This document shows, piece after piece, positions 12,033 through 24,559 of a stretch of 64,000 nt of DNA. Source of the DNA: Batkoa obscura (lineage: Eukaryota; Entomophthoromycota; Entomophthoromycetes; Entomophthorales; Batkoaceae); contig JASVEC010000006.1 of the NCBI GenBank assembly GCA_030770535.1, forward strand, positions 372,001-436,000, written 5' to 3'. Made by a program: the position numbers and the translations under genes. Numbering within the stretch: the first letter of the stretch is position 1; every line of letters starts with the position of its first letter. A model generated the notes under the pieces. That model saw only the letters and a program-made list of their open reading frames with translations, was not told the origin of the DNA and ran no database searches.

Positions 12033-13019
12033 ATGTTTAAATTGATTGGTATTTCATTATTATTGATCCAAAGTTTGACTGGTCAAACTACAATCCAAGG
12101 CAATAATGATGAGCGCTTACCTGATGTTACAAATGATCCTAATTTAGCTACAATGATTGCCGGGTTAAAAGAAATCAAAAACAGCTATCTAGATAAAAAA
12201 CCAACCAACTTTCGTGGTTTTACAGGCTCAAATTTAAAGTCTAGTACTCTAGGAGAAGCTCAAAGAGTTTCTAGTTTCGCTGGTGCGGCTTATTGCTCTA
12301 ATCCTACATTAACAAGCTGGAAATGCACACATTGTAAAAAAGCAGGTGGTGGCATTCAAGTTAAACATTTATTTGAAGACTTTTTTACAGGAGGTAGAGG
12401 CTTCTTAGCTTTAGATCAAGTTAAAAAGCAAATTATTGTATCATTTAGAGGCAGTTACAATATACAAAATTGGGTTGGTAATGCTAGGTTCTTGCAATCA
12501 CAATATTTAGTTGAAAACGGTGGTACTGATATTTATATACACACTGGATTTAAAGATGGAATAAATGCTTTATTACCAAAATTTAAAAATGAGTTTGATA
12601 CTTTATTAAAAGAGTATGGTGATTTCAAAATCATTGTTACAGGTCATTCTTTAGGTGGTGCTATGGCTACTTTAGCTTCAATCGAACTCAAAAAAGCTTT
12701 TGGCTTAAGTTGGGATAGAATCGAATTATTTACTTTTGGTGAGCCAAGAGTAGGAAACCTTGCTTTTGCTGAATGGTTTAATTCTCAGACATTAACCGTA
12801 TCTCGTGTTGTCAATGATAGAGATATCGTACCACATGTACCTCCTCGTAACTTTGGGTATTCTCAACATCATAATGAGATATTTTTGAACGATGGTACTA
12901 CAACTATTTGTAAAACTAATACTTTGGAAGATCCTAACTGCTCCTTGTCCAATGAACCTTTTTTACTTATTTCTGATCACTTACTTTACTATGGTGGTAT
13001 ATTAGGAGGCTTATGTTAG
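12033..13019 (+). CDS. Secreted class-3 triacylglycerol lipase, copy 2
   Basis: 328 aa, intronless, collinear with copy 1 at an offset of exactly 2661 nt. The signal peptide MFKLIGISLLLIQSLTGQ and the last 20 residues differ from copy 1. The core, from codon YLDKKPTN to LEDPN, differs by only two bases in 753, one of which changes Ser to Leu. The same triad is present: Ser206 in GHSLGGA, Asp264, His316. It converges with lipase 3, with 63 bp between the two stop codons. Predicted extracellular esterase/lipase. Confidence 0.95.
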   Translation: MFKLIGISLLLIQSLTGQTTIQGNNDERLPDVTNDPNLATMIAGLKEIKNSYLDKKPTNFRGFTGSNLKSSTLGEAQRVSSFAGAAYCSNPTLTSWKCTHCKKAGGGIQVKHLFEDFFTGGRGFLALDQVKKQIIVSFRGSYNIQNWVGNARFLQSQYLVENGGTDIYIHTGFKDGINALLPKFKNEFDTLLKEYGDFKIIVTGHSLGGAMATLASIELKKAFGLSWDRIELFTFGEPRVGNLAFAEWFNSQTLTVSRVVNDRDIVPHVPPRNFGYSQHHNEIFLNDGTTTICKTNTLEDPNCSLSNEPFLLISDHLLYYGGILGGLC

Positions 13020-13082
13020 TCAAATAAACATTTTGAAATTTTAAAAAAATTATAATTTATTAGAAAGTTTTTATTATTTATT

Positions 13083-14078
13083 TTAACAACCAGAACCCAT
13101 TTCATTTCCAAAATATTTCAAATGATCACCAGCAGATAAGAAAAATAACTGAGATACCGAGCAACTTTTATCCTCAAGTTCATTTGTTTTACAGACAGTA
13201 ATTTTATCATCCCATAAATAAATTTCGTTATTGATATGATGATATAATGTCACCCTTGCTGGATTATGCGGAACAATATCCCTTTTATTCACTACTCTAG
13301 CAACGGTTAATGTTTGAGTATCGAACCATTCGGCAAATTCTTTACTTCCAACTCTAGGTTGTCCATAAGTATATAACTCTATATTATCCCAACTCAAATT
13401 AAATTTATCGCGTATTTCAATAGCAGCTAAGTTAGCAATGGCTCCGCCTAATGAATGCCCAGTGACAATAAGTTTATATTCCGGGTGCGTATTTAATAGT
13501 TTTTCAAGTTGGGGATTAAAAGAGTTTTGCAAAGTATGAAGAGCATCCAAAAAGCCACCATGGACATGAAATTTAACTGGTGAGCCTTGATTTGGAATAC
13601 TATACTCTTGTTGAAATATACCAATATTACTAAGCCAATTTTGTATATTAGCTGAACCACGAAACGATATAATAATTTGCTTTTTGACATCATCTAGTGC
13701 CAAATAACCTCTCCCTCCTTTATCAGCTTCCTCAAAGATATGAATAAGCTTGATATCACCACCTAATTTTTGACAATGGTTACATTTCCATTGACTTAAA
13801 TTTTCATGAGAACAATAAGCAGCCCCAGCAAGTAGAGCTATCCTTTTTGCTTCTTCAACGCTAGCAGCCTTCAAATTGGTGGTAACAGCAGAGCGAAAGC
13901 TTCTACTAATTGGTTTATCAATTGGTTTATCTTTTAATTCCTCTAAACCTTGAACAAAACTTAACGAATATTGGTCACTTTGGGTAGTTGGCAAATATTC
14001 AGAACCTTTTTTGCCTTGAGTAGATTGACCAGCAATATATTGAAGTAATAAAAGTGATAAAGTAAGAAGCTTGTGCAT
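13083..14078 (-). CDS. Secreted class-3 triacylglycerol lipase, copy 3 (divergent)
   Basis: 331 aa, intronless. The signal peptide is MHKLLTLSLLLLQYIAGQS. It has the same architecture as lipases 1, 2 and 4 but is clearly diverged: GHSLGGA Ser209, NKRDIVPH Asp267, GDHLKYFG His319, oxyanion motif SFRGSANIQNW, and the paired cysteines of AAYC..WKCNHC. It is transcribed toward lipase 2. A TATAAAA on the minus strand (14130-14124) lies 46 nt before its ATG. Predicted extracellular lipid or ester hydrolase. Confidence 0.94.
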   Translation of the reverse strand: MHKLLTLSLLLLQYIAGQSTQGKKGSEYLPTTQSDQYSLSFVQGLEELKDKPIDKPISRSFRSAVTTNLKAASVEEAKRIALLAGAAYCSHENLSQWKCNHCQKLGGDIKLIHIFEEADKGGRGYLALDDVKKQIIISFRGSANIQNWLSNIGIFQQEYSIPNQGSPVKFHVHGGFLDALHTLQNSFNPQLEKLLNTHPEYKLIVTGHSLGGAIANLAAIEIRDKFNLSWDNIELYTYGQPRVGSKEFAEWFDTQTLTVARVVNKRDIVPHNPARVTLYHHINNEIYLWDDKITVCKTNELEDKSCSVSQLFFLSAGDHLKYFGNEMGSGC

Positions 14079-15115
14079 TTTTTCAAAAAATACAGTTTAA
14101 GTGTTAATTAATAAATCGCCTTCTTTTATAAAGTTATTGTTCCAATTATGAAATATATTGAAATTGCTACATTAATGTTTTTAGAGTAACTTTACTTATT
14201 TAAATCTTTATATTATCTTCTTTGCTTTTAATTTCTTGTAGTATATTTACAATTGTAAATACCATATTTGTATGTTATTTCATACATTCTTAATTAACTC
14301 CTTAACCAATAAATAACCCAAAGGTTATTTATAAAATAAAATTTATAAAATGAGTGAAGAAATTAAAGAATGTTTATTTAAATAGTTTATAAAACTTTAT
14401 TTTAACAAATAAATGTTTATAATTCTTAGTTTTAGTTTATCTGATTATTAATTTTTATAAATTAATGAATTTTTTAAAATAACTTAATATTTCTAATATT
14501 AACTACTTCTAAAAATAAAACATCCTACTTGAAAATTTTAAAATTTTAAAACAATGAATTCTTATCTTTAAACTAATCATATAACAATATGGGGATATAT
14601 TTTTTTGTTTAAGAATTTTACTAACAACCTTTCCGCTCAAATAGCGCTTAAAACATCCTCATATAGCTGATTTGGAGCTAGAAAGTTGCTTTAACATTTA
14701 CTTGATACACTTAATAAAGAAAAGTGGATATTTTAGTTTATTAATTATTTTATCTAAAACCAAAGAAAATTTAAAGTATAACTTAAAATAATATACATTA
14801 GACTAAATTGGATTAACAATAATATTGTTTGTTTAAAAATGATAATTAAATATATGATTGATTAATATATTTAACTGGGGTCTAAAATATACAATAAAAT
14901 TTTTGATAAAACATTATATTTAATATATATCCTATAGCTTATTATATTAATCAAATTCTTTAAAATATAACTTACTGATATATTAGATTAATGTAATCTG
15001 CTTAATCAAATAAAACATTCATATTGGAAACACAATATCAAATAATCTTTTATATCAACTATTTATTATAATTTAAAAAATAAGTAGAAACAAACTATCA
15101 ATGAATAAATTAATA
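14079..15115. other. AT-rich intergenic with one shortened element
   Basis: Upstream DNA of lipase 3 and the 3' flank of the NTR2-like gene. It contains the shortened ATATGGGG element at 14587-14664 and nothing else I can name. Confidence 0.6.
14587..14664 (+). mobile_element. ATATGGGG MITE-like element, copy 5 (shortened)
   Basis: 78 bp. Left end and core are intact, then it jumps from CGCTTAAA directly to CATCCTCATAT, so the right arm is shortened. Confidence 0.75.
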
Positions 15116-16653
15116 TCATCTTAGTTCATCCGAAACAAGAGAATACTTTGCTAGTCTGTCATTGAGACTAATACTTTTGTCATCCATTGCTTTTAATTTC
15201 AATTGGATTTCTGCTATTTTATCATCAAAGTTTTGAATTGAAGTTTGATAAGGGAGAATACTATTTTCTAAATTGGACTTTTCAATTTCAAGTTGATCGC
15301 TTATATCATCTAAACTTGGAATTGGCATTGCTTTAATATTATGTTGTTTAGATTTTAATTTTGCTTCTTGAATTTCTTTTAGTTTTTGTTTGATCTATAA
15401 AAAATATGAATTTCTTACTATTAACTTTATAATATAGTTTACCTTAGGATCTCCAATTGCTCGATTTAAATGCATCATTTCGAATTCTGTAAACTCCAAA
15501 TCATCATTATCATTAAAATCCCTATATAAATATTACTTGATTGATAATGATAAGATATTTAAATTACATTTCTTGGATCGCCTGACTAATTTCCTTCTTT
15601 TCTTCTTTCAATAATGCTTCTTTCATGTCCCCTTTTCGAAGTTTAATATTTGGACCTAATATAGATTCCAGTTCTATAATAAAATTAGAAATTATCTAAA
15701 ACTTGTAACCATATTACCTTCTGCTCCATCCCCAAATTCATCTTCTTCTCTTACTAATCCAGATTTTAGCTCTTTATAAATATTATTATTGTCCTTAAAG
15801 GTTATAGTTTAAATAAGTTAGATAATTAAAATATTTACCTCCTCTAAACCTATAAATTCCTTAGTTAAAAATGAGTCTTCTTCTTCTTCATCTACAATCT
15901 CTGTTCTTTTTTTCTCCCTTTGCCTTTTAGCTAATAATACTTCGTTTTGGTCAGGTATAAAAGTTTCTAAAAGGATAAATAAAAAGATAATTTTAAATAT
16001 TATTCAATTACCTTTAAATTCCGAGAAGTTTTCGAGCTCATTAATTTTATTTAAATTTTTAATTGCTTCACTATTAAGTTCGTTCTGTTCTTGCTTTAGT
16101 TTTTCTAAATTTTCAAGCGAGTAGCTATTTTCAACAATGCGATTGTCAGCTTTACTATTAAAAATTAGAATATAGCTTAATTATTTTAAAAGAAAATTTA
16201 CTCTTCTAATCCCTCTAATTGACCAAAGTAAAGTTTCTTTATATTTCTACTATTTTTACTTTTCTTTTGTTGAAATTCTGGCTCTGCTGTATCTTCCTAA
16301 TAAATTTAATAAATTTATTTGATTTAACTAGAAAATTATGTTACATCTTCAAAACTAAAAACAATCTTTGTTTTGTCTTTTTGTCTTTTTTTTGAATCTA
16401 AAATAATTAATTAATGTTTTATTAATAAAGCTAAATTACTATTGTCAATTTGGTCAACCTTTACATCATTGATTTCTATTGTTAAATCTTCGAATTTCTC
16501 CCTTGTGATTGCATCTTCTGCTTCTATTTCTATATCATTTTTTGACTCTTTGATTTCATTTAGCTCACCATTAGATTCCTCTTTCTTTAGAGCATCTACG
16601 TCTACTGATTTTTTTCTTATATTCGTTCGATTTATTGCTCTTTTTTTAAACAT
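15116..16653 (-). CDS. NTR2: NTR2/GCFC-family spliceosome disassembly factor (9 exons)
   Basis: Nine exons (16653-16440, 16397-16345, 16296-16202, 16154-16012, 15966-15839, 15793-15718, 15673-15568, 15521-15443, 15394-15116) total 1173 nt and give 390 aa; every intron is GT..AG. The hallmarks run in family order: a basic start (MFKKRAINRTNIRKK, like MFRKARRVNVRKR of PAXBP1), IVFSFEDE, YSLENLEKLKQE, FIPDQNEVLLAKRQREKKR, a short LVREEDEFGDG block, then PIPSLDDI and a coiled coil to the C-terminus. Yeast Ntr2 works with Ntr1 and the helicase Prp43 to take apart spent spliceosomes. The protein lacks the long C-terminal GCFC domain of PAXBP1, so the short Ntr2 type fits best. It is divergent from MED27, with about 175 bp between the two ATGs. 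Confidence 0.75.
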
Positions 16654-16828
16654 GATAATGAAAGTAAAATTGGATAGTTTGAATATTAAGAAAATACAAA
16701 AAATGCTTTTAATTCGTTAAATTACAACTCAACTATTTTAAAAAGTGTAGTTGCTTTATCTCAAATCAATTTATTTCATCTTTAGCCAAAAAGATTGAGT
16801 TAATTTGTCTTTAAGAGAACACGACATA

Positions 16829-17623
16829 ATGGATATGGATTTAAATAAACACCATGGTAGTGATAACGATGATGATAAAAAATCACATAACCAAGAAAAT
16901 ATGGATGATGATATAAAAATGGAACCTAAGCCTGCTAAAGTGCTATCAGGTGCTGCCAAGCTATTAAGATTTAAACAAGTGTTTACAAAAGTAGGCTTAT
17001 TTAAAAATTCACTAATATCCAAATAATGATTTATATTAAGCTACAACAAACACGTCAATCTTTCGCCAATTGCGTTGCAGCAGTTACGTCATTTGAAAAC
17101 TCAAATAGAAATGGTAAAATTATAAACCATATTAACAAATAGCTTATTATTTGATTAGATACTAGAGATTTAAAATCAAAGGTTAGAGAGACCAAAACCG
17201 AGTTAAAAGAGTTTAAAAAATTATGTAAACAAAATTCAGGTAAAAAAATTATATTCTAAATGTATCAATTTTAATATTATATAATAGAACTTGTTGCAGA
17301 AAGCGAAACAAACTATAACCCACATGGATCTTTATTTATCGGGATTAAGAGGAAAATGTAAAGATTCTTGTACACTTTTCACTTTAAAGTAATATTATTT
17401 TTAGACCTTCTCAAGATGAATTTTCCCAAGCTCCATTAAAAGTGCATAGAGATGTGGATGAGATTCTAAAAGAAAGTGATAATAACCACTCTACATTGTA
17501 AATATATTAATATAACTTTATATGTTTATTTAAAGTTTTAGGGACACGACTTTAATGCATATTAAGGAAAAGGTGAAATTAGCTAAAATCCTTGAAAAAA
17601 GCGTGAAGGAGGAAAGAAAGTAC

Positions 17624-17678
<55 letters not shown>

Positions 17679-18370
17679 TTCACCCAATCTTTATCAGGCC
17701 ACTTTCTGATTTAAATAGAATCATCGAATCATTTACCAGAAAACATCGAGATTTAGAAATCCCGGCTGGTGCTGTGTTAGCCAGTGACAATATTTCACAG
17801 ACTTACCAATCGATTGATGTAAATAGCTTAAATAATTATATAGATACATTTAAAACTTTTAGTTTACTATTATTGGAATATTAAAAGCAGTGATTTTATT
17901 AAAAGATGTTCCAGGCGTACGTCGCCAAATTTTGAAGATAACTTTCTTTAAACAATTTGAATTTGTAATTATTTTTCCAATAAATTTATATCATACTAAT
18001 TTTTTAGGCTGGGGAAGAAAATACTTCGGATATGCTACTGTTTCAACAAATGACTAGATTGGCTATTCACCAAGCTCCTTATCCTATTAACGTACCCACC
18101 ACATTTTCACCAGTTTATTCGGACCCATTACCCTATTTATTTGTATGTTTTTATTTTATTTTATTTTATTTTATGCTAAATGCTAACTGAATTAATAATT
18201 AGGAATACCTCCGTAGCTTCTCTGACCTTTATGAAGCTCCTTGTACTGAATGCAAAAAAGTTTTGAGATTTTTCCCAGGGCCTCAGCCTTCCTTTTTCCC
18301 ACCCTTCGTTAGAGTTTATAATAGAGAAGATGACGTTTTCCTTCCTTATCATCCTACTTGCTGCAAATGA
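16829..18370 (+). CDS. MED27: Mediator complex subunit 27 (10 exons)
   Basis: Exons 16829-16990, 17041-17113, 17159-17239, 17288-17357, 17405-17497, 17542-17619, 17698-17818, 17863-17964, 18008-18142 and 18203-18370 total 1083 nt and give 360 aa. The C-terminus YLRSFSDLYEAPCTECKKVL .. LPYHPTCC matches the MED27 signature (human WLRSYIKLFQAPCQRCGKFL .. AFHDTC), including the four metal-ligand-like cysteine/histidine positions. IGILKAVILLKDVPG matches the preceding helix. Near the N-terminus LQQTRQSFANCVAAVTSFEN is the helical head. Mediator links transcription factors to RNA polymerase II in the nucleus. The exon 1 donor is uncertain (GTAGGC chosen over an upstream GTGTTT). Exon 6 is followed by an intron filled with TTTA repeats. 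Confidence 0.85.
17624..17680. repeat. (TTTA)n microsatellite inside a MED27 intron
   Basis: About 14 perfect tetranucleotide units just after the GT donor at 17620. The intron still closes at ..TTATCAG at 17697. Likely length-polymorphic. Confidence 0.95.
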
Positions 18371-18657
18371 TCCCCATTATAGCCTTTAGTATTATAGTTT
18401 GCATCAATGAAATATTTAATTTGTCAAATTTCGTAGTCATCTTTATTTTGTAGATTATTGAAATGTTATATTTGCTAACGATAAAATGACTATTATAAAT
18501 TATCCTATTTTCAATCTAAATGCTTGTAAACTTGCTAATTAGCTAAAAATGGTAAATGAAAAAATCTGATCCAAAATCATACATAATCCCATAATAACAA
18601 GCCCTCAAATAGAGTAACTATTACAGAGCAGAAACAAAGTTATTCATAAAGTTTGAA

Positions 18658-21017
18658 ATGAGTGGACAAAACGTTCAAGTTCATCGCTGTCAGTTTACTG
18701 ATTTAAAAAGTGGGAGTATATCAGCAATAGCTATCAACAATGAGCAAAAAAAGTTAGCTTGCGCAAGAGAAGATGGTAGTATAGAAATTTACAGTTTGGG
18801 CAAAAAGAATTATCTAGAAAAAGTAATATAATTTTTTTTAAAAATTGGTATAGATTAATGTCTTATTAGAGGATACCCGGGCAAAGTCAACATCCAATTA
18901 CAAAATTAGAGTTTTATCTCGATGATGAATTAAGGTTAATCTCAACAACTTTAACTGGATTAGTAGTAGAATATTCATTAAAGGAATTAAGAGTTAAAAG
19001 ATACATTTATTCTGAAGGAAGCGCAGTTTGGTGCAGCAAAATATATAAAGAAAAAATGGCTATTGGATGTGAAGATGGGAGCATTAAAATTATTGACTTG
19101 GAGAATGGGTTAGAAATAGTGAAAAGTTTTCAGATAAGATTGCGTACTAAAGTTATGTTTTAAAATGAACACAAGTTTATTTATTTTTAGGTAGGATATT
19201 ATCTATTGATTGGTCTAAAGATGGAAGCTTCTTGTTTGTGGGTAACGATGCTAACACAATTGAAAAAGTTGACTCAAATAACGGTAAATGACTTTTTTTT
19301 ACAAATTGAAATATAATAACGTTTGTAGGTAATATAATGTTAAGTATGAAGGTAGAAATAGGAATCAAATTTAAAGAAAGTTACGTTTGGTGTCTTTCAA
19401 TGCTAAAGTAAAATACTGAACTTAAATAATTAATAATTAAACTAATTATTTAGTGATAATATGTTAGCAAGTGGTGATTCTAAAGGGAATATAACGATTT
19501 TTGAAACTGATTTTGGTACTGTTTTGAATACTTTCCGTTGCCATGAATCTGATGTATTATGCTTGACTAGTAACAAAGTAAGTAGTAGATACTCTAATTT
19601 AACCTTTATTAATATTTTTAGAATGGAACAGAGCTTTATTCAGCTGGTGTAGATTCTAAGATCAATAAGTTTATTTGTAACAGAACAAATGGATTAGCAA
19701 ATTGGGAAATTCAATCTTATCGTAGATTCCATGATCACGATACCAAGGCATTGGCCATATTTGAAAATGAACAATATCAGTTATTTTCAGGAGGTAAAAA
19801 TAATTCTAATTTAATATTACCATATATTTAATTTTATAGGTTTGGATATGAAATTATCATACGTTAATTTAAACAGTTTTTCATTTACAAAATATCACTC
19901 ATTTAATCATTTTTCATTCCCTGGCCCAATTCAATTAACTAAAAATGGATTAGTAGCATCAATGTACTCCGACCACATTAAAATTTGGAAATTAGGAAAA
20001 GGTATGGTTTAATTTAATGATGTATTACTTTAATTTTAATATTTGTTTACAAAGCCAATAATAGTAATACGAATAATAAAGTAGTAGGCGAAATATTACC
20101 ATTAGAAGAAGACTACGAAGAGAAAGTTGACTTTTATGTTGAAGTAATATTAATCAATATAATTTATAAATTTCTTATTTTTTTATAATTAGGGGTATCA
20201 TAATATACTGGCTTATGCTATATCAAATAATGGTAAATATATAGCAATATCAGATGTTAGTAACATAAGACTATGTGAAATAGTTGAAGAAAACAATCAA
20301 TTAAAAATTAATAAAGTAGAAGCTTTCCCACCAAAAGCATACTTTTCACAAGTCCAAAAAGGATATTCCAGCCCAAAATTAATGATATTATCTAATAATG
20401 AACTCATATTATGTAATTTAAAAGACGAAATATTTTTATTTAGATTAAATAGTCTAAATAAATTTATTAAAATTCCAAATAAGCAAACTAATATAACCCG
20501 TATGCTATTATCAGATAATAACAATTTATTAGTTATAGTGAATGGAGATCAAAATATAAATGTTTATGATATTAATAAGAATGAATTGATTTTTACACAT
20601 GAGGAAACAGAGCCAATTAGTTCTTTATTGTTTATAAACAATGAGCTTATCATATGTGATCATAACTGGCAAACAAAAACAATTGATGTTAAACAAGGAA
20701 CACTATCCACTGAGCAATATATTAATCCCAACATTGCTATTGTTGGCCATAACGAACGATTAAATATACCTCAATTATCAAAATTACCTAATAATAAAGG
20801 TGTTTTAATTTATGACTCCAACAACTATTGTACGTTATCAAAAAAGGATAATGCTAAACTCACTAAATTCAACTTTGAGCCATTAACTTTTGCAGGCTTC
20901 TTCAATAACCAATTAGTTGTTGTTGAACCAATTTACAAAAATATATTCTCGAGTTTACCGCCAGCATTTAAATCTAAAGTTTATGCTGGAGATCAGAAAA
21001 AGAGAGTTAGAGTTTAA
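18658..21017 (+). CDS. UTP4: U3 snoRNP / SSU processome WD40 protein UTP4 (cirhin), 9 exons
   Basis: Exons 18658-18822, 18870-19143, 19191-19283, 19329-19407, 19454-19577, 19622-19793, 19840-20001, 20055-20143 and 20193-21017 total 1983 nt and give 660 aa (human 686). It opens with VHRCQFTDL .. AIAINNEQKKLACAREDGSIEIYSL, the counterpart of human VHRVRFFNY .. VAYNNQSNRLAVSRTDGTVEIYNL. It ends with LVVVEPIYKNIFSSLPPAFKSKV, matching LVAVERPLDDIIAQLPPPIKKK. WD40-like units fill the length (tandem beta-propellers). It acts in the nucleolus in early 18S pre-rRNA processing as part of the t-UTP/UtpA subcomplex. It lies tandem to MED27, with 287 bp between them. Confidence 0.92.
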
Positions 21018-22195
21018 ATTTAAAATAAATTTTATAGAGATAATTTTATATTTGTTCTTCTTTTAATTTTACTCATTCATCAAATTTATTAAAATAACTA
21101 TATATCTATTACTACTTTGTTTAAATTTATAATATTAGTCGAATTTTATTAAAATATATATAATAAACAAATATTATTACATTAGATTAATTCCGAACTT
21201 TACTATCTGAATTGAAAAATAAATTTAATTCCTATAAAACATTAATATTAATATGCTCCATTTAATTATCTATTTATAAATCAGTCAAGTCATTTGGTTC
21301 TAAAACATATTAATGATTAAATTTAATATTAGCTTATTCATAAAAAGAGTTGTTAATTTTTTATGTAGAACTATCATTAGTCTTATACTTTTCTTGAAAT
21401 GACATAATGAGTTCTGAGGTTTTGAAATTTTATTCAATCAGAAAAATTCTTTAAGAAAAATTATTTCCTAAATAATTGTTCAATTTGTAAAAAGGAATAA
21501 AAAAAACTCTGCTGCATTTATAAACCGACATCATCTAGAACCTAAAATAATCAATAGAGCTATTCATACCAATTCCTCATACCATTAATAATAAAATTAT
21601 AAAATATCAATTGAATCAATAAATAGATCTTGAGTATCTTATTCTTTCATTTGATAACTTCTTATTCATTATAAAGTTAGTATGAAAATACTCTCTACTT
21701 TCAGGAATAAAAATTCAGTACTTGTACCATTACGATGTCCAGCTTACATAGTAATTTAGATTGTAGTATGATAAGTTTAAGTTGATTTATATACATTATG
21801 GGAGTCTCAAACATTTTAAACTAGTCAATATTAGTTATATTTGATATCTAAAGCTTTTATTTTTATTTTTGCAAAGACCTTGGTAATTCATACTAGTTCA
21901 AGCTATCTACCACTCTTTTAGTTCAGAACATATTTAAATAAGATCCAGGGAAGCTTTATAATTCAATACGAAAAAGGCATAATCTTAAAAAATTCAACGA
22001 ATAACTAACAATAAAACCATCTATTCTGTGAAAAAGCAAAAGGAGATGGTAGCATCAATAAAATGTCTAAGGTGAAGTTATAAATTTTATAAAAAAAATA
22101 TCAAAGTAATTTGACTCAATATAAAAAATAAAACGATAAATAAAAGTTAAACTCTGGTACTAAATTGTAGATATATTAAATATAAAAAGATGATA
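21018..22195. other. AT-rich intergenic between convergent UTP4 and a receptor gene
   Basis: Shared 3' flanks of two convergent genes. No ORF, RNA or repeat that I can support. Confidence 0.6.
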
Positions 22196-23209
22196 TTAAG
22201 AAGCCAACCCAACACTTCTAAAAATCGAATTAATAAAATGAAAGAAGTAAGATCTACAATGTTGGTGAGAAAATAAGACAAAAAAGCCAGAAACAATACC
22301 AGACGAGCAAACCAAAGCATTAACCAAAATAGCTGGACCAACATCGTAATCTGGTGCAATAGTAAGATCAAGAATAGTCAAAATAATATCTGGCATAAAA
22401 CAAAGGACATAAGCAAAAGTAGCCCCAAGTAATTTAAAAGTAGTTAATGCACGCTTGAGCTTAAATTTCTCCATAGCAGAAATCGAATCAGGTTCTGGTG
22501 AAGGTATTTGTACTGATTCACAACTTTTAGTTTCTAAATAAATATTGGATTCTACTCGATTTTGATGATCCATTGATATGGCAATGGATGTTTTTAAGGC
22601 TCGGCGATACGCGGTGGTGACTTTAATATAACAAAAAGTAATAATAACTAAAGATAACATTAATCGAGCTACATAAATAGCAAAAAAAGCATAATAATAA
22701 ACTTGATTTTGTGGCCCTTCATCTTCATTATTTAATACTGGTAAACAAAACATATCAGTAAATGACCATTTATATATACCATAATGTACATTTCCTAAGG
22801 CTAATGAGATGGAAGCTATAACTGAAAAACATGCTAAGCCATAATAAAAATAAGGATTGATTTCTTTTTGTTTACATATTTTAATGTATCTCATTAAACT
22901 TAATATTGCAACCAATTCGACGGAAGAAGTAAGGCATGCCATAGTAATAGTTTCATCTAATGGACACCACCAAATTGGTGCTGGATTCCAACTATCTCTA
23001 TTCATTATAATTACATTGGTACTTGTTAATATAACTCTTAATATATTTGTGGTATATAAAACAATATCCACAACACATATCACTGCTATCAATATTAAAT
23101 CACTGCTAATCAATCGAAGTCCAATACTAACTATACTCCCAACTGTTATATTTAATATTAAACCTAGTAAGGATACTATTAGTAGTGTAATTTGACCAGA
23201 AGATAGCAT
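22196..23209 (-). CDS. Seven-transmembrane receptor, rhodopsin-like (class A) GPCR
   Basis: 337 aa, intronless, starting MLSSGQITLLIV. Seven hydrophobic segments can be counted: about 5-30, 37-62, 88-108, 122-141, 171-195, 255-277 and 290-310. LMRYIKI after helix 3 stands where DRY is expected. A Cys before helix 3 (WWCPLDE) and one in the second outer loop (MFCLPVL) could form the usual disulfide. A long third inner loop of about 60 residues carries Ser and acidic residues. The helix 7 NPxxY motif is not recognisable, and no Schiff-base lysine is evident in helix 7, so it is not an obvious opsin. Plasma-membrane sensor of unknown ligand, probably signalling through G proteins (family inference). 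Confidence 0.75.
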   Translation of the reverse strand: MLSSGQITLLIVSLLGLILNITVGSIVSIGLRLISSDLILIAVICVVDIVLYTTNILRVILTSTNVIIMNRDSWNPAPIWWCPLDETITMACLTSSVELVAILSLMRYIKICKQKEINPYFYYGLACFSVIASISLALGNVHYGIYKWSFTDMFCLPVLNNEDEGPQNQVYYYAFFAIYVARLMLSLVIITFCYIKVTTAYRRALKTSIAISMDHQNRVESNIYLETKSCESVQIPSPEPDSISAMEKFKLKRALTTFKLLGATFAYVLCFMPDIILTILDLTIAPDYDVGPAILVNALVCSSGIVSGFFVLFSHQHCRSYFFHFINSIFRSVGLAS

Positions 23210-24559
23210 ATTTTATTAGATATAAAATGTTTAGTTAAAATGCAGTAAAAGAAAAAGAAAGAAAGAATTAAAATAACAATGATAGAGAATTGATTGTAAC
23301 TAATAAATATGGCAACTCTTAAATAAATTTAATTAATGGTTTTAATTTGATTAATATTTACTTATCTCTAAAAGGTGCCTCTATTATTTATTCATTGAAT
23401 AGTAATAAGCTAGTTTTTAAAAGTTAATGTTCTACTGCTTGTTTGACTATATTTTTGATCACTTGGTTATCTAGTTTTTCATCAATAAGTTCGAACATAT
23501 CATGTGAACGTTGCTATGTTGTTTATGGAGTTATTCTTCTTTGTTACTATTAAGGTGATTTTAATATTACATTAAATTATTATATGGTCACTTACACTTT
23601 ATTTATTTTATTATGTTGTTATAATAATTAATTTATAAGTTAAAATATTTAAAGCAGTTGATATTAATAAGAGTAGTAAAAGATTGTAATAAATATATTT
23701 TTTAAGAAATTGGAATTAATTGAACACTCATAATCTAGATTTTCTTTTAACTTAATAAATACCATATTGTATAATTCATCATAAAAATAAGTCAACAGCT
23801 GACCTTACCAATGCTAATTAAAGAATAGATTATTTAACTCAACCCAAATTTAAATGCATTACTTGATAATATTGTATTAATATTATTTCATAAACTAATA
23901 ACTATACTGTTTATTATTCTTTAGTATAAAATTTAACTGAAGGATAGATGTATTTATCATATATTATAACTTTATTATCTATAAAACTGGATATTCGTTA
24001 ATAAAATATTAGAACTTTTTTCAAAAAAATTTCTGATCAATTTTAAATTAAACTTTAAATATATATTATTCATTAAAAAAATGGCTACATTGCATGAAAT
24101 ATTGGAGGTTTTAAGCTCTGGTAGGTACCTTAAGCTTATACCATTTTAAGATAGAAGCCGGGACCAGATGATGTTTTTAAAATTGACTTTCAAGTCTTTG
24201 GTATTTAAACTATACATTATTATAAATTTTTATATTACTGAAATACTATGTCAATTATTAAATTACAAACACACTGTTGTTTTTAAAAACTTTTAAGTAA
24301 ATATGATATATAAAAGCTGTAAAACCACTGCTTTTGAAAATAGTAATTTTAGGCTGAAGTATATGTTCTGATTATATTACAAATAAGCTAGAAATCAACG
24401 CTTTTTTAAATAACAAGCTTGTTTCTTTAATGCGATAGGTATCTCTATTAGATACTGAACTTTACACTAATAGAACTCTGCTTTTTCAACCAATGCCTTT
24501 TACATGTAAACCTTTATTGGTTAAGTAGTGCCCTTACAATTCTATTGCGACATGGTTTG

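Noticed and set aside
17555-17884. 109-codon frame with (FIYL)n
   Set aside because: Reads through the TTTA microsatellite in a MED27 intron; only its flanking parts are exons.
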